Origin: Ectothiorhodospiraceae bacterium
GTDB taxonomy: Bacteria > Pseudomonadota > Gammaproteobacteria > Nitrococcales > AK92
NCBI GenBank assembly: GCA_029263635.1
Contig: JAJUFY010000132.1
Location: forward strand, 1-6,340
Length of the DNA: 6,340 bases
Reading direction: 5' to 3'
Part shown: positions 1 through 5,649 of the stretch, piece after piece
Numbering within the stretch: the first letter of the stretch is position 1
Layout: each line of letters starts with the position of its first letter
The notes under the pieces: generated by a model
Seen by the model: the letters and a program-made list of their open reading frames with translations, nothing else
The model's database searches: none
What the model was told of the DNA's origin: nothing
Program-made: the position numbers and the translations under genes

Positions 1-1
1 C

Positions 2-721
2 GGCGCAGTGCTGGTCGCCGGCGTATATGGCTATACCCGCTGGCAGGAAAGCCGGCGGCGGCCGCGGCGTGGCCGCCGCGAAGTCTTTGCCGACGACCTC
101 GCCATCGAGGAGGCGCTGCGTGAGCTCGACAGCGTGGTGGTCGAGCTGGATCCGCTGGAGCCGTGCGCCGACCAGCCCGCTGCCACGGCGCCGGCCGAAC
201 CGCCGCGGCCGGAGCCGGCCGTCGCTGCCCCCGAGCCGGCGCCGGCGGCAGCGCTGGCGGAGGACGAGCCCCAGACCGGCCTGGAGGACAAGGTGATCGT
301 CCTCAACGTCGCCGCCACCGACGGCCGCCTGTTCGGCGGCCGGCTGCTGGTGGAGGCGCTGCAGGCGGCCGGCATGCGCTACGGCGAGCGCTCCATCTAC
401 CACCGGGTGCTGGAAACCCGCCAAGGGCCGGTTGCGCTGTTCAGCGCCGCCAACATCCTCCGACCCGGTACCCTGGCGCCGGAGGAGCTGGATGCCATCC
501 AGAGTCCGGGGCTAGCGCTGTTCCTGCAGCTGCCCGGCCCCTACGACGGCCTGGCCGCCTTCGAGCAGATGCTGGAAACGGCCCGGCGGCTGGCCGAGCA
601 GCTGGATGTCAAGCTGCTGGACGAGCGCCGCTGCGGCCTGACCAACCAGGCCATCGAGCATATCCGCGAGGAACTGCGCGAATACCGCCGGCTCGCCCAC
701 TTGGTCGCCAAGAAGGGCTGA
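2..721 (+). CDS. zipA: Cell division protein ZipA, 5'-truncated by window edge
   Basis: ZipA is an inner-membrane division protein that tethers FtsZ protofilaments to the membrane and helps build the Z ring. The frame is open to the left edge. A GTG at 8 is probably an internal Val, because the residues before and after it (GAVLVAGVYGY) look like the end of the N-terminal transmembrane helix. Counting from that GTG, an Arg-rich stretch follows (residues 16-24), then an acidic segment, a Pro/Ala-rich flexible linker (about 51-88), and the C-terminal FtsZ-binding domain (about 94-232). Family signatures in that domain include KVIVLNVAA, GMRYGERSIYHR, GPVALFSAANILRPGT, PGLALFLQLPGP and LTNQAIEHIREELREY. 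The linker is much shorter than the long P/Q-rich linker of Escherichia coli ZipA. The next gene converges on it; the ligA often found after zipA is absent. The identification is from recalled family sequence and is firm; the true start lies outside the window. Confidence 0.95.
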   Translation, partial: GAVLVAGVYGYTRWQESRRRPRRGRREVFADDLAIEEALRELDSVVVELDPLEPCADQPAATAPAEPPRPEPAVAAPEPAPAAALAEDEPQTGLEDKVIVLNVAATDGRLFGGRLLVEALQAAGMRYGERSIYHRVLETRQGPVALFSAANILRPGTLAPEELDAIQSPGLALFLQLPGPYDGLAAFEQMLETARRLAEQLDVKLLDERRCGLTNQAIEHIREELREYRRLAHLVAKKG

Positions 722-737
722 CGCCGGCCCGGGCGGC

Positions 738-759
738 GGGGCGCTGAGTTCAACGCCCC
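738..759. terminator. Hairpin between convergent zipA and DUF4412-like gene
   Basis: GGGGCG (738-743) pairs perfectly with CGCCCC (754-759) across a 10-nt loop that itself contains TGA/TCA. The hairpin overlaps the last codons and stop of the minus-strand gene and lies 16 nt after the zipA stop. Neither side has a T-tract, so it is at best a weak or Rho-assisted bidirectional terminator. The placement between convergent genes is the main support. Confidence 0.35.
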
Positions 760-1436
760 AGGTTCTGCTGCTGCCTGAGCATCTCTTCCATCATCTGCTG
801 CATGGTGATGCGCCGGTAGTCCGCCGGGATCGAGAAGCTGCCGGGAGCCTTGGCGTTGGCCTGGATGCGCACGACCTCGTGCTGAACGCCTTCCGAGCTT
901 ACCTGCCGCATCGGGAAGCCGAGTTCCGGGAAGCGGGTCACGGCGTAGTGCTCGGCGAGGTCGCAGGCGGCATCCGAGGCGTCGGCGTCGGTAGGCATGT
1001 TCCGGAAGCTGTCCGCCATGCGGCGTATGTCCTTGTGCTCCAGCGCCCGCTTCGACAGGAAATACTCGCCACAGGCCTCGCCGGCGCCGGTCAGCAGGTA
1101 ACGCCGGGTCGGATAGCCGGCGATTTCCGGGCCGGCGCCCTTGTCTTCCAGCCTGGCGTCGAGCTTGCCGGCCTCGGTCTGGGCGGTGCTGTTGCCAAGG
1201 TCGATCTCCATCGCCTGCTTGCGGACGTCGTCGACGCCATACAGCCGGCCGTGGCGGAGGTCCATCAGCATGTGGCCTTCCTTGCCGGGCTGTTGAAAGC
1301 GCGCCATGTCACCTTCGATCCACATCTGGGTCAGCTCGCCGCTGCCGTCGCGGGATTCGATGAGAGTGGCTGCCAGGGCGCCGCCGGGGAGGGTGCAGAG
1401 CAGGAAAAGGATCGATCGACGCAGTCCGTTTGTCAT
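750..1436 (-). CDS. Secreted DUF4412-like protein, function unknown
   Basis: The 228-residue product starts with a signal peptide: Arg6-Arg7, a hydrophobic run to about residue 20, and an AxA-like end (ALA, 20-22), so the mature protein probably begins near residue 23 in the periplasm. The next part reads like the DUF4412 family of small secreted proteins: a strand pattern with WIEGDMARF (39-47), HMLMDLRHGRLYGVDD (55-70) and QAMEID (74-79), then AGYPTRRYLLTGAGEACGEYFLSKRAL, cut here for length at residues 106-132. The mature protein has two cysteines (122 and 158), which could form a disulfide after export. The C-terminus (211-228) is Met/Gln-rich and probably helical. The ATG at 1436 is preceded by AAGGAG (complement of 1446-1451) with 9-nt spacing, which fixes the start. 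The gene lies 57 nt after the thiI stop on the same strand and is probably cotranscribed with it. No enzymatic motif is visible; the family assignment is by recalled pattern and is moderate. Confidence 0.8.
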   Translation of the reverse strand: MTNGLRRSILFLLCTLPGGALAATLIESRDGSGELTQMWIEGDMARFQQPGKEGHMLMDLRHGRLYGVDDVRKQAMEIDLGNSTAQTEAGKLDARLEDKGAGPEIAGYPTRRYLLTGAGEACGEYFLSKRALEHKDIRRMADSFRNMPTDADASDAACDLAEHYAVTRFPELGFPMRQVSSEGVQHEVVRIQANAKAPGSFSIPADYRRITMQQMMEEMLRQQQNLGR

Positions 1437-1493
1437 TATGCGGCTCTCCTTGTCGGCATCGAACGCTCAGCATCCAGTGGCAGCGCCTCCCTG

Positions 1494-2726
1494 TCAATCG
1501 ATGAGCTCGCCGCTGTCGAAGTGCAGGCAGATCCGCTCGGCCAGGGTCTGTTCCACCAGGGCGTCCATGTTCGGCATGATCTCGGCTTCCATGGCCCGCA
1601 GGGTGGCGACGTCAGAGCGGGTGCGCGGGTTTTCGCTGAGCAGGGCGCAGCAATCCTTGTACGGCTGGATGGAGAGCTCGTAGGTGCCGATGCGGCGGGC
1701 CAGATCGACGATCTCCTGCTTGTCCATGCCGATCAGCGGGCGCAGGAACGGCAAGGCGGTGGCATCGGAGGTGCTGACCAGGTTCTCCAGCGTCTGCGAG
1801 GCGACCTGGCCGAGGCTGTCGCCGCTGACCAGCGCCAGGGCGCCGCTCTCGCCGGCAATGCGCTCGGCGACCCGCGCCATGAAGCGGCGGAACAGCACCA
1901 CATCGAAGCCGGTATTGTGGCCCATCAGGGCCAGGTCGAAATGGGTGTAGGGCAGCAGGTGCAACCGTGAGCGCAGGGTATAGCAGCTCAGCTGGCGGGC
2001 GATGCGGGCCACCAGATCCTCGGCCGCCCGGGTCTGCTGCACGCGGGTCGCCGTGAAGTGCACGAAATCCACCTCGCAGCCGCGCTTGGCGAGCAGATAG
2101 GCGGCCACCGGCGAGTCGATGCCGCCCGACAGCAGCGTCAGCACCCGGCCGGCCGTGCCCACCGGCAGGCCGCCGACGCCGCGGCGCTTGTCGACGTGGC
2201 AGTAGGTACCTTCCTCGTAGATGTCCACATTGAACTGCTGGTCCGGCCGGCTGAGGTTGACCTTGTCCCAGGCCGTTTCCCGCAGAATGGCGGCTCCCAG
2301 GTTGCGTGCCAGCTGGTCGGACCTGGCCGGGATGCGCTTGTCGGCCCGGTTCACCCGCACGGCGAAGCTGGCGCCCGGCGTGTGGCGCTCGGCCGCCCAG
2401 GCCACCAGCAGCCGCTCGATGGGTTCCGGGTCGAAGCGGTGCGGCTGGCCGGTGCGCTCGGCCTCGAAGAACACGGTCGGCGCGATGGTGGCGATGCCTG
2501 CCACCTGGCTGAGAGCGTCCAGTGCTGCCGCGAGCCGCTCGCCGGCATCCGCCGGCACGTTGATGTAGGTACGCTGGTGGCGCTGTTCCACACCCCAGTC
2601 GATGCCGGCCCGGCGCAGCCGGTGGCGGATATTGTCGCCAAGCACGCGTTCGAAATCGCGGCGGTTGCGGCCCTTGAGGGTGAGCTCGCCGTACTGGATG
2701 AGGATGCGGTTGATGGCTGTCGTCAT
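1494..2726 (-). CDS. thiI: tRNA uracil 4-sulfurtransferase ThiI, short form without rhodanese domain
   Basis: ThiI adenylates U8 of tRNA and inserts sulfur to make 4-thiouridine, a near-UV sensor; in enteric bacteria it also passes sulfur to ThiS for thiazole synthesis. The 410-residue product has an N-terminal ferredoxin-like region (1-60, opening with ILIQYGELTLKGRNR), a THUMP domain (about 65-180) and a PP-loop ATP pyrophosphatase domain with SGGIDSP at 200-206 and GDSLGQVASQT at 302-312. Cys359-Cys360 (PYKDCCALL) occupies the place of the catalytic Cys344 of the E. coli enzyme and resembles the DCC motif I recall from Bacillus. The protein ends about 50 residues after this, so the C-terminal rhodanese domain with Cys456 of E. 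coli ThiI (482 aa) is missing. The 57-nt downstream gap has no room for a lost domain, so this looks like a natural short form rather than a recent truncation. I infer direct sulfur delivery by a cysteine desulfurase or another donor. The ATG at 2726 has no strong Shine-Dalgarno sequence; it is chosen because the N-terminus fits the family. Confidence 0.95.
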   Translation of the reverse strand: MTTAINRILIQYGELTLKGRNRRDFERVLGDNIRHRLRRAGIDWGVEQRHQRTYINVPADAGERLAAALDALSQVAGIATIAPTVFFEAERTGQPHRFDPEPIERLLVAWAAERHTPGASFAVRVNRADKRIPARSDQLARNLGAAILRETAWDKVNLSRPDQQFNVDIYEEGTYCHVDKRRGVGGLPVGTAGRVLTLLSGGIDSPVAAYLLAKRGCEVDFVHFTATRVQQTRAAEDLVARIARQLSCYTLRSRLHLLPYTHFDLALMGHNTGFDVVLFRRFMARVAERIAGESGALALVSGDSLGQVASQTLENLVSTSDATALPFLRPLIGMDKQEIVDLARRIGTYELSIQPYKDCCALLSENPRTRSDVATLRAMEAEIMPNMDALVEQTLAERICLHFDSGELID

Positions 2727-2770
2727 GGGGGCGTGCTTGCTCGTCGCTTCGGGGGTGTGGCGGGGGCCGT

Positions 2771-2799
2771 ATTTAACCGCGTCGCCGAAGATGGCGCAA
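2771..2799 (-). promoter_or_regulatory. Weak sigma70-type promoter candidate for thiI
   Basis: Reading the minus strand, TTGCGC (complement of 2794-2799) and TTAAAT (complement of 2771-2776) are separated by exactly 17 bp, about 45 nt before the thiI start codon. The -10 box matches consensus at 4 of 6 positions and the -35 box at 3 of 6. The AT-rich patch stands out in otherwise very GC-rich DNA. It would let thiI be transcribed independently of the stress-protein gene upstream. Prediction by eye only. Confidence 0.35.
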
Positions 2800-2839
2800 A
2801 CGATGGCCGCGCGGCATGGCGCGGCAGGCAGGAGGCCTG

Positions 2840-2870
2840 GCCTGCCGGCGCAGGGCGTGCGCCGGCAGGC
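2840..2870 (-). terminator. Perfect 13-bp GC-rich hairpin after the stress-protein gene
   Basis: The arms 2840-2852 (GCCTGCCGGCGCA) and 2858-2870 (TGCGCCGGCAGGC) are exact reverse complements separated by a 5-nt loop (GGGCG). The stem lies 18 nt after the stop of the minus-strand universal stress protein gene and before thiI, a natural position for a terminator. No T-run follows the stem in the minus-strand direction, so it is not a canonical intrinsic terminator. It may act as a Rho-assisted stop, a 3'-end stabiliser or a partial attenuator of read-through into thiI. Confidence 0.55.
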
Positions 2871-2888
2871 GGGTGGTGTGTTGAGCCG

Positions 2889-3722
2889 TCAGCGCACCAC
2901 CAGGATGTCGCACGGCGGGCGGCGGACCAGGGCGCTGGCCACGCTGCCGAGCAGGGCCCGGGCCACCCCGCCGCGTCCCTGCGAGCCGATCACCAGCAGG
3001 TCTGCCTGCTGCTGCGCCACTTCCTCCGGGATCACCGACAGGACCTGGCCGGCCCGGATATTCACCTTCTGTTCGCTGCCGAGCTTGGCGAATTCGTCAA
3101 GCTGGCGACGATCTTCCTCGCGCAGCAGGTTGCGCAGCAACTGCTCGTTCTTCTCGCTGTCGGCCGGATCCTGGCTCAGGCTGGCCACGCCGGTATAGGA
3201 CATGGAGTAGACGTACAGCAGGCTGATCGGCAGCTGCGGCAGCAGCGAGGCCGCGAACTCGACCGCCCGCCGCGAGTGGTCGGAGAGATCGATGGCCGCC
3301 AGCGCCTTGCGGTACGCCTGAGTCGGCGCGTCACGCACCACCAGTACCGGGCGCTGCGCATGGCGAATGAGCTGGTCGGCGGTGGTGCCGACCAGGATGT
3401 CCTTGAGCGGGCTCTTGCGGTGGGTGCCGAGCACGATCAGTTCGGCTTCCTTGGCCTCGGCAGCGGCAAGGACGTGCTCGACCGGATGGCCGAGGACCAC
3501 TTCCACATGCGCGTTGACGCCGGCAGGGCCGGCGTCGACCTGCCGTTGCAGTTCCCGTTCGGCCTCGGCTTTCGCATGCTTGGCCAGTGTTGCCGGCTGA
3601 TCCTCGTCAACCACGTGCAGGACATGCAGCTCCGCGTTGAGCTGTGCAGCCAGTTGCAGCGCGCGCCCGACGGCATGCGCGGAGCGCGGCGAAAGATCGG
3701 AGGCCACCAGTAGACGTTGCAT
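2889..3722 (-). CDS. Universal stress protein with two tandem UspA domains
   Basis: The product is a cytoplasmic stress-response protein of 277 residues made of two Usp folds (about 1-130 and 137-277), like the tandem UspE class. Each half starts with a strand ending in an Asp typical of the nucleotide pocket (VASDLS, Asp9; AAIDLS, Asp145). The second half carries a complete G-2X-G-9X-G-S ATP-binding motif (Gly246, Gly249, Gly259, Ser260). In the first half the second Gly is Arg102 (GTHRK, then Gly112-Thr113), so this domain may bind nucleotide poorly or not at all. The start at 3722 is chosen because the usual Usp beginning, MQRLLVASDLS, follows it and GGGGA (complement of 3731-3735) lies 8 nt upstream. 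An in-frame ATG at 3809 would add 29 residues unlike the family. The gene stands 162 bp upstream of thiI on the same strand. Its specific role (metabolic, oxidative or membrane stress) cannot be read from the sequence. Confidence 0.92.
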   Translation of the reverse strand: MQRLLVASDLSPRSAHAVGRALQLAAQLNAELHVLHVVDEDQPATLAKHAKAEAERELQRQVDAGPAGVNAHVEVVLGHPVEHVLAAAEAKEAELIVLGTHRKSPLKDILVGTTADQLIRHAQRPVLVVRDAPTQAYRKALAAIDLSDHSRRAVEFAASLLPQLPISLLYVYSMSYTGVASLSQDPADSEKNEQLLRNLLREEDRRQLDEFAKLGSEQKVNIRAGQVLSVIPEEVAQQQADLLVIGSQGRGGVARALLGSVASALVRRPPCDILVVR

Positions 3723-3741
3723 CGAGCATCTCCCCTTGACG

Positions 3742-3754
3742 GACAGGTTCTGTC
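3742..3754. repeat. Inverted repeat GACAG-GTT-CTGTC in stress-protein leader
   Basis: A perfect 5-bp inverted repeat with a 3-nt spacer lies 20 bp before the start codon of the universal stress protein gene. It could be an operator half of a regulator site or, if transcribed, a small hairpin just upstream of the ribosome binding site. Its centre (3748) is 20 bp, about two helical turns, from the centre of the second palindrome at 3763-3773. Confidence 0.4.
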
Positions 3755-3762
3755 GTTGAGGC

Positions 3763-3773
3763 CTGTTTAACAG
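3763..3773. repeat. Palindrome CTGTTTAACAG upstream of stress-protein gene
   Basis: A perfect 11-nt palindrome (5-bp arms around one central base) in the upstream region of the stress-protein gene. It overlaps the best -10 candidate (TTAAAC on the minus strand), so a protein bound here could block or aid transcription. It is the most AT-rich patch in this gap. Regulatory role is inferred from position and symmetry alone. Confidence 0.4.
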
Positions 3774-3792
3774 ATAGGGGAGCGGGGACCAA
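3765..3792 (-). promoter_or_regulatory. Tentative promoter of the stress-protein gene
   Basis: On the minus strand, TTGGTC (complement of 3787-3792) and TTAAAC (complement of 3765-3770) are 16 bp apart and about 43 nt before the start codon. Both boxes match the sigma70 consensus at only 3 of 6 positions. The support is mainly the position and the local AT-richness. Nothing else is recognisable in the rest of the 209-bp gap (3723-3931) apart from the hairpin at 3879-3903. Confidence 0.25.
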
Positions 3793-3878
3793 GCTTTTGG
3801 CCGCGGCACGGCGCCTGGCTCGGGGTTCGCGGGGTGGGAGGCACCGGCGGTCGGCTGGTTTGGACCTGCCAGGCTGGA

Positions 3879-3903
3879 GCAGGCCTTGCCGGGTCAGGCC
3901 TGC
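3879..3903 (-). terminator. Hairpin downstream of the lipoprotein hydrolase gene
   Basis: GCAGGCCT (3879-3886) and AGGCCTGC (3896-3903) are exact reverse complements with a 9-nt loop, placed 28 nt after the hydrolase stop. No T-run follows on the minus strand. It may be a weak or Rho-assisted terminator that separates the hydrolase from the stress-protein gene. Confidence 0.35.
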
Positions 3904-3931
3904 GACCTGCCGTCGATTCCAGCGGCCCGGC

Positions 3932-4951
3932 CTAGGCCTGCCCGCAAATCCGGCTGTTCCACGCCGGCTGGCTGGCCTGATGGCCCGAAGGCAGCGGCTG
4001 TTGCGGAGCGAGGATCCAGCTGGCGATGTCGGCGATGACCTGTTCGCCGTTCAGGTCGCGGGTGAGCATGTGGTAGCCCTCGGGGTACAGCCCCAGCCGC
4101 CAGTCGACATTGCTCGGCAGGGTCTGCAGCATCCGGCAGGTCGGCAGTTTCGGCACGATCTCGTCGCGCTCGCCGTAGAGCACCAGGGTGCGGGTGTTCA
4201 CCCGGGGCGCGGAGGCCAGCGCGAGGTCCATCAGGTCGGCGAGGCCGGCGACGGCATCGATGCGGGTTTTCTTGATCACCAGCGGATCGCGGCCGAACGC
4301 GCGCAGCATCGGGATGTTGTCCGAGGCCTGCCGCTTGAGGCCATGGCCGGTCGGCTGCCAGCCCGGCGCCACGGTGCGGGCCACGGCCAGCGCCCAGCGC
4401 TGATACCAGGGCATGGTCTCACGCGCCCACACCGCCGGCGCTACCAGCACCGCGCCGTCCACCAGTTCGTCGACGCCGCTCGCCGTCGCCAGGCTGACCG
4501 CGCCGCCCATGCTCTCGCCGAGCAGATAGACGGGCAGCGAGGGATGCTGTATGCGCAGCAGCTCGACCATGGTCCGGGCATCGGCGATCATGCGGTCGCT
4601 GCCTACCCAGAAGCCGCGATCCGCTGTGGCACCGAAGCCGCGCTGGTCGTATGCATAGGTAGCGATGCCACGCGCGGCAAGGTAGGGGCCGACGCTGGCA
4701 AAGGCATTGCGGTAGTCGTTGAAGCCATGCAGGGCGAGAACCACGGCCTGCGGCTCCGCTTCCGGCAGCCAATGCTCGAGCGGCAGTTCGTAACCGTCGT
4801 CCATGATGGCGCGATCGTCCAGCAGCGTCGGTACCTGCGCTGCGAGCGGAGCGCGCTCCTGCTCCGGGGGCACCGTACAGCCGAGGGCCGCACAGAGCAG
4901 GCCGAGGCAGAGCGCATGGCGCAGAAGTCGCTTGGAGCGGTCGAGAGGCAT
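3932..4951 (-). CDS. Putative lipoprotein alpha/beta hydrolase, monoacylglycerol lipase-like
   Basis: The 339-residue product belongs to the alpha/beta-hydrolase fold (Hydrolase_4 / serine aminopeptidase S33 group, with PldB- and monoglyceride-lipase-type relatives) and probably cleaves esters of mono- or lysolipids. The N-terminus has Arg8 and Arg11, a hydrophobic core (12-24) and a lipobox-like ALGC ending at Cys25, so the protein is likely a lipoprotein; Thr at +2 would favour outer-membrane sorting. Visible catalytic elements are the oxyanion-hole HG (75-76, LALHGF), the nucleophile elbow GESMGG with Ser147, Asp263 (YGERDEIVP) and His294 (EGYHMLTRD). This is a complete, correctly ordered triad. 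A lid-like insert (about 172-240) lies between nucleophile and Asp. The last 25 residues form a polar tail with Cys336. An in-frame TGA at 4964-4966 makes ATG 4951 the first possible ATG; no clear Shine-Dalgarno sequence precedes it. The gene is divergent from the Nudix gene across 131 bp. The natural substrate cannot be told from the sequence. Confidence 0.88.
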   Translation of the reverse strand: MPLDRSKRLLRHALCLGLLCAALGCTVPPEQERAPLAAQVPTLLDDRAIMDDGYELPLEHWLPEAEPQAVVLALHGFNDYRNAFASVGPYLAARGIATYAYDQRGFGATADRGFWVGSDRMIADARTMVELLRIQHPSLPVYLLGESMGGAVSLATASGVDELVDGAVLVAPAVWARETMPWYQRWALAVARTVAPGWQPTGHGLKRQASDNIPMLRAFGRDPLVIKKTRIDAVAGLADLMDLALASAPRVNTRTLVLYGERDEIVPKLPTCRMLQTLPSNVDWRLGLYPEGYHMLTRDLNGEQVIADIASWILAPQQPLPSGHQASQPAWNSRICGQA

Positions 4952-5014
4952 AGGCAGACGTCGTCATGCTGGCGTCCTGGCATGGGTTTCCGCCGTCCCT
5001 GGCACGGTGGTTCT

Positions 5015-5043
5015 TTTACCCTGGCGATCTGCGCCCGTACCAT
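5015..5043 (+). promoter_or_regulatory. Sigma70-type promoter candidate for the Nudix gene
   Basis: TTTACC (5015-5020) and TACCAT (5038-5043) each match the -35 and -10 consensus at 4 of 6 positions and are separated by 17 bp. The expected transcription start, near 5050, is about 30 nt before the Nudix start codon and leaves room for the ribosome binding site at 5070-5076. Confidence 0.4.
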
Positions 5044-5082
5044 GTACCGGGTCACCCTTTGCCATATCCGAGGTGGTCGCCG

Positions 5083-5517
5083 ATGGCTCGCCCGCAGACC
5101 CCGCAGATTGCCGCCGACGTCATCATCCGCCTGCGCGGCAGGCCCGATGCCGTGGTACTGATCGAGCGCCGCCATCCGCCGCTGGGGCTGGCGATTCCGG
5201 GCGGGTTCGTCGATGTTGGCGAGCGGGTCGAGGCGGCCGCGATCAGGGAGGCGCGCGAGGAGACATCGCTGGACGTGAGCCTGGATTGCCTGCTGGGCCT
5301 GTATTCGGATCCGGCCCGCGATCCGCGCGGCCATACCGTCACCGCGGTCTACGTGGCCACGGCCGACGGCGAGCCGCGGGCCGCCGATGACGCCAAGGCG
5401 ATCGTCATGGCCGATCCGGCCGATCCCGAACTGGCGCTGGTGTTCGATCACCGGCTGGTGCTGGACGATTATCTCCGCTGGCTGCGGACCGGCCAGCCCG
5501 CTCCCTTGCGCGCCTGA
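5083..5517 (+). CDS. Nudix hydrolase, possible ADP-ribose pyrophosphatase type
   Basis: Nudix enzymes hydrolyse nucleoside diphosphates linked to another moiety, using a Mg-binding helix. The 144-residue product, a usual single-domain length, carries the box G-X5-E-X7-R-E-U-X-E-E-X-G-U at residues 41-63: Gly41, Glu47, Arg55-Glu56 and Glu59-Glu60 are present, while the usual final Gly is Ser62. The preceding AIPGGFV (37-43) and the closing FDHRLVLDDYLRWL (121-134) resemble the COG1051 / ADP-ribose pyrophosphatase-like group; the substrate is a guess. The start at 5083 is chosen because GAGGTGG (5070-5076) lies 6 nt before it and the first strand (AADVIIRL) follows directly. An in-frame ATG at 4966 would add 39 Pro/Trp-rich residues unlike the family and would run across the promoter candidate. 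The gene is divergent from the lipoprotein hydrolase and has 132 bp after it before the next gene. It looks monocistronic. Confidence 0.92.
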   Translation: MARPQTPQIAADVIIRLRGRPDAVVLIERRHPPLGLAIPGGFVDVGERVEAAAIREAREETSLDVSLDCLLGLYSDPARDPRGHTVTAVYVATADGEPRAADDAKAIVMADPADPELALVFDHRLVLDDYLRWLRTGQPAPLRA

Positions 5518-5638
5518 AGCCGGCTCGGGAACATCCTGCTTGGCCGACTGCCCGGGCGGCGCCAGATCCCTGCCAGGTACCGCTCATCGTCCTGCGTATT
5601 GCGACACAATGAGAACAGAGGGCGCCGGCACGGCGCAC

Positions 5639-5643
5639 GAGGA
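5639..5643 (+). promoter_or_regulatory. Ribosome binding site supporting a TTG start
   Basis: GAGGA lies 6 nt before the TTG at 5650. This spacing and the immediately following signal-peptide sequence make TTG the likely start of the last gene. No equally good site precedes the next in-frame candidate, GTG at 5671. Confidence 0.6.
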
Positions 5644-5649
5644 CAGAGC

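Noticed and set aside
879..1970. Long plus-strand open frame (363 codons) opposite the DUF4412-like gene and thiI
   Set aside because: It runs antisense across two genes with clear family matches, shows no recognisable domain and has the low-complexity Ala/Gly/Arg composition expected of antisense frames in GC-rich DNA.
2058..3713. Plus-strand open frame of 551 codons opposite thiI and the universal stress protein
   Set aside because: It spans two well-supported minus-strand genes and the gap between them, and its translation resembles no family. GC-rich codon use suppresses stops on the opposite strand.
4419..4967. Minus-strand frame starting at ATG 4967, just upstream of the lipoprotein hydrolase start
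   Set aside because: It reads a different frame from the hydrolase, gives an Ala/Arg-rich translation without family signals, and the hydrolase frame has the signal peptide and catalytic residues.
5000..5015. Sigma54-like element: TGGCACG (5000-5006) with TTCTT 4 nt further on
   Set aside because: The -24 part fits perfectly, but the -12 part lacks the essential GC (CT instead). A sigma70-type pair in the same stretch explains the Nudix gene as well.
3797..5161. Plus-strand open frame of 454 codons opposite the lipoprotein hydrolase
   Set aside because: It overlaps the whole hydrolase, which has a complete catalytic triad, and runs into the Nudix gene in another frame. It has no family signature.
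4603..5451. Minus-strand open frame of 282 codons opposite the Nudix gene
   Set aside because: Its apparent motifs are antisense to the Nudix box, and it covers the divergent promoter region between two supported genes.
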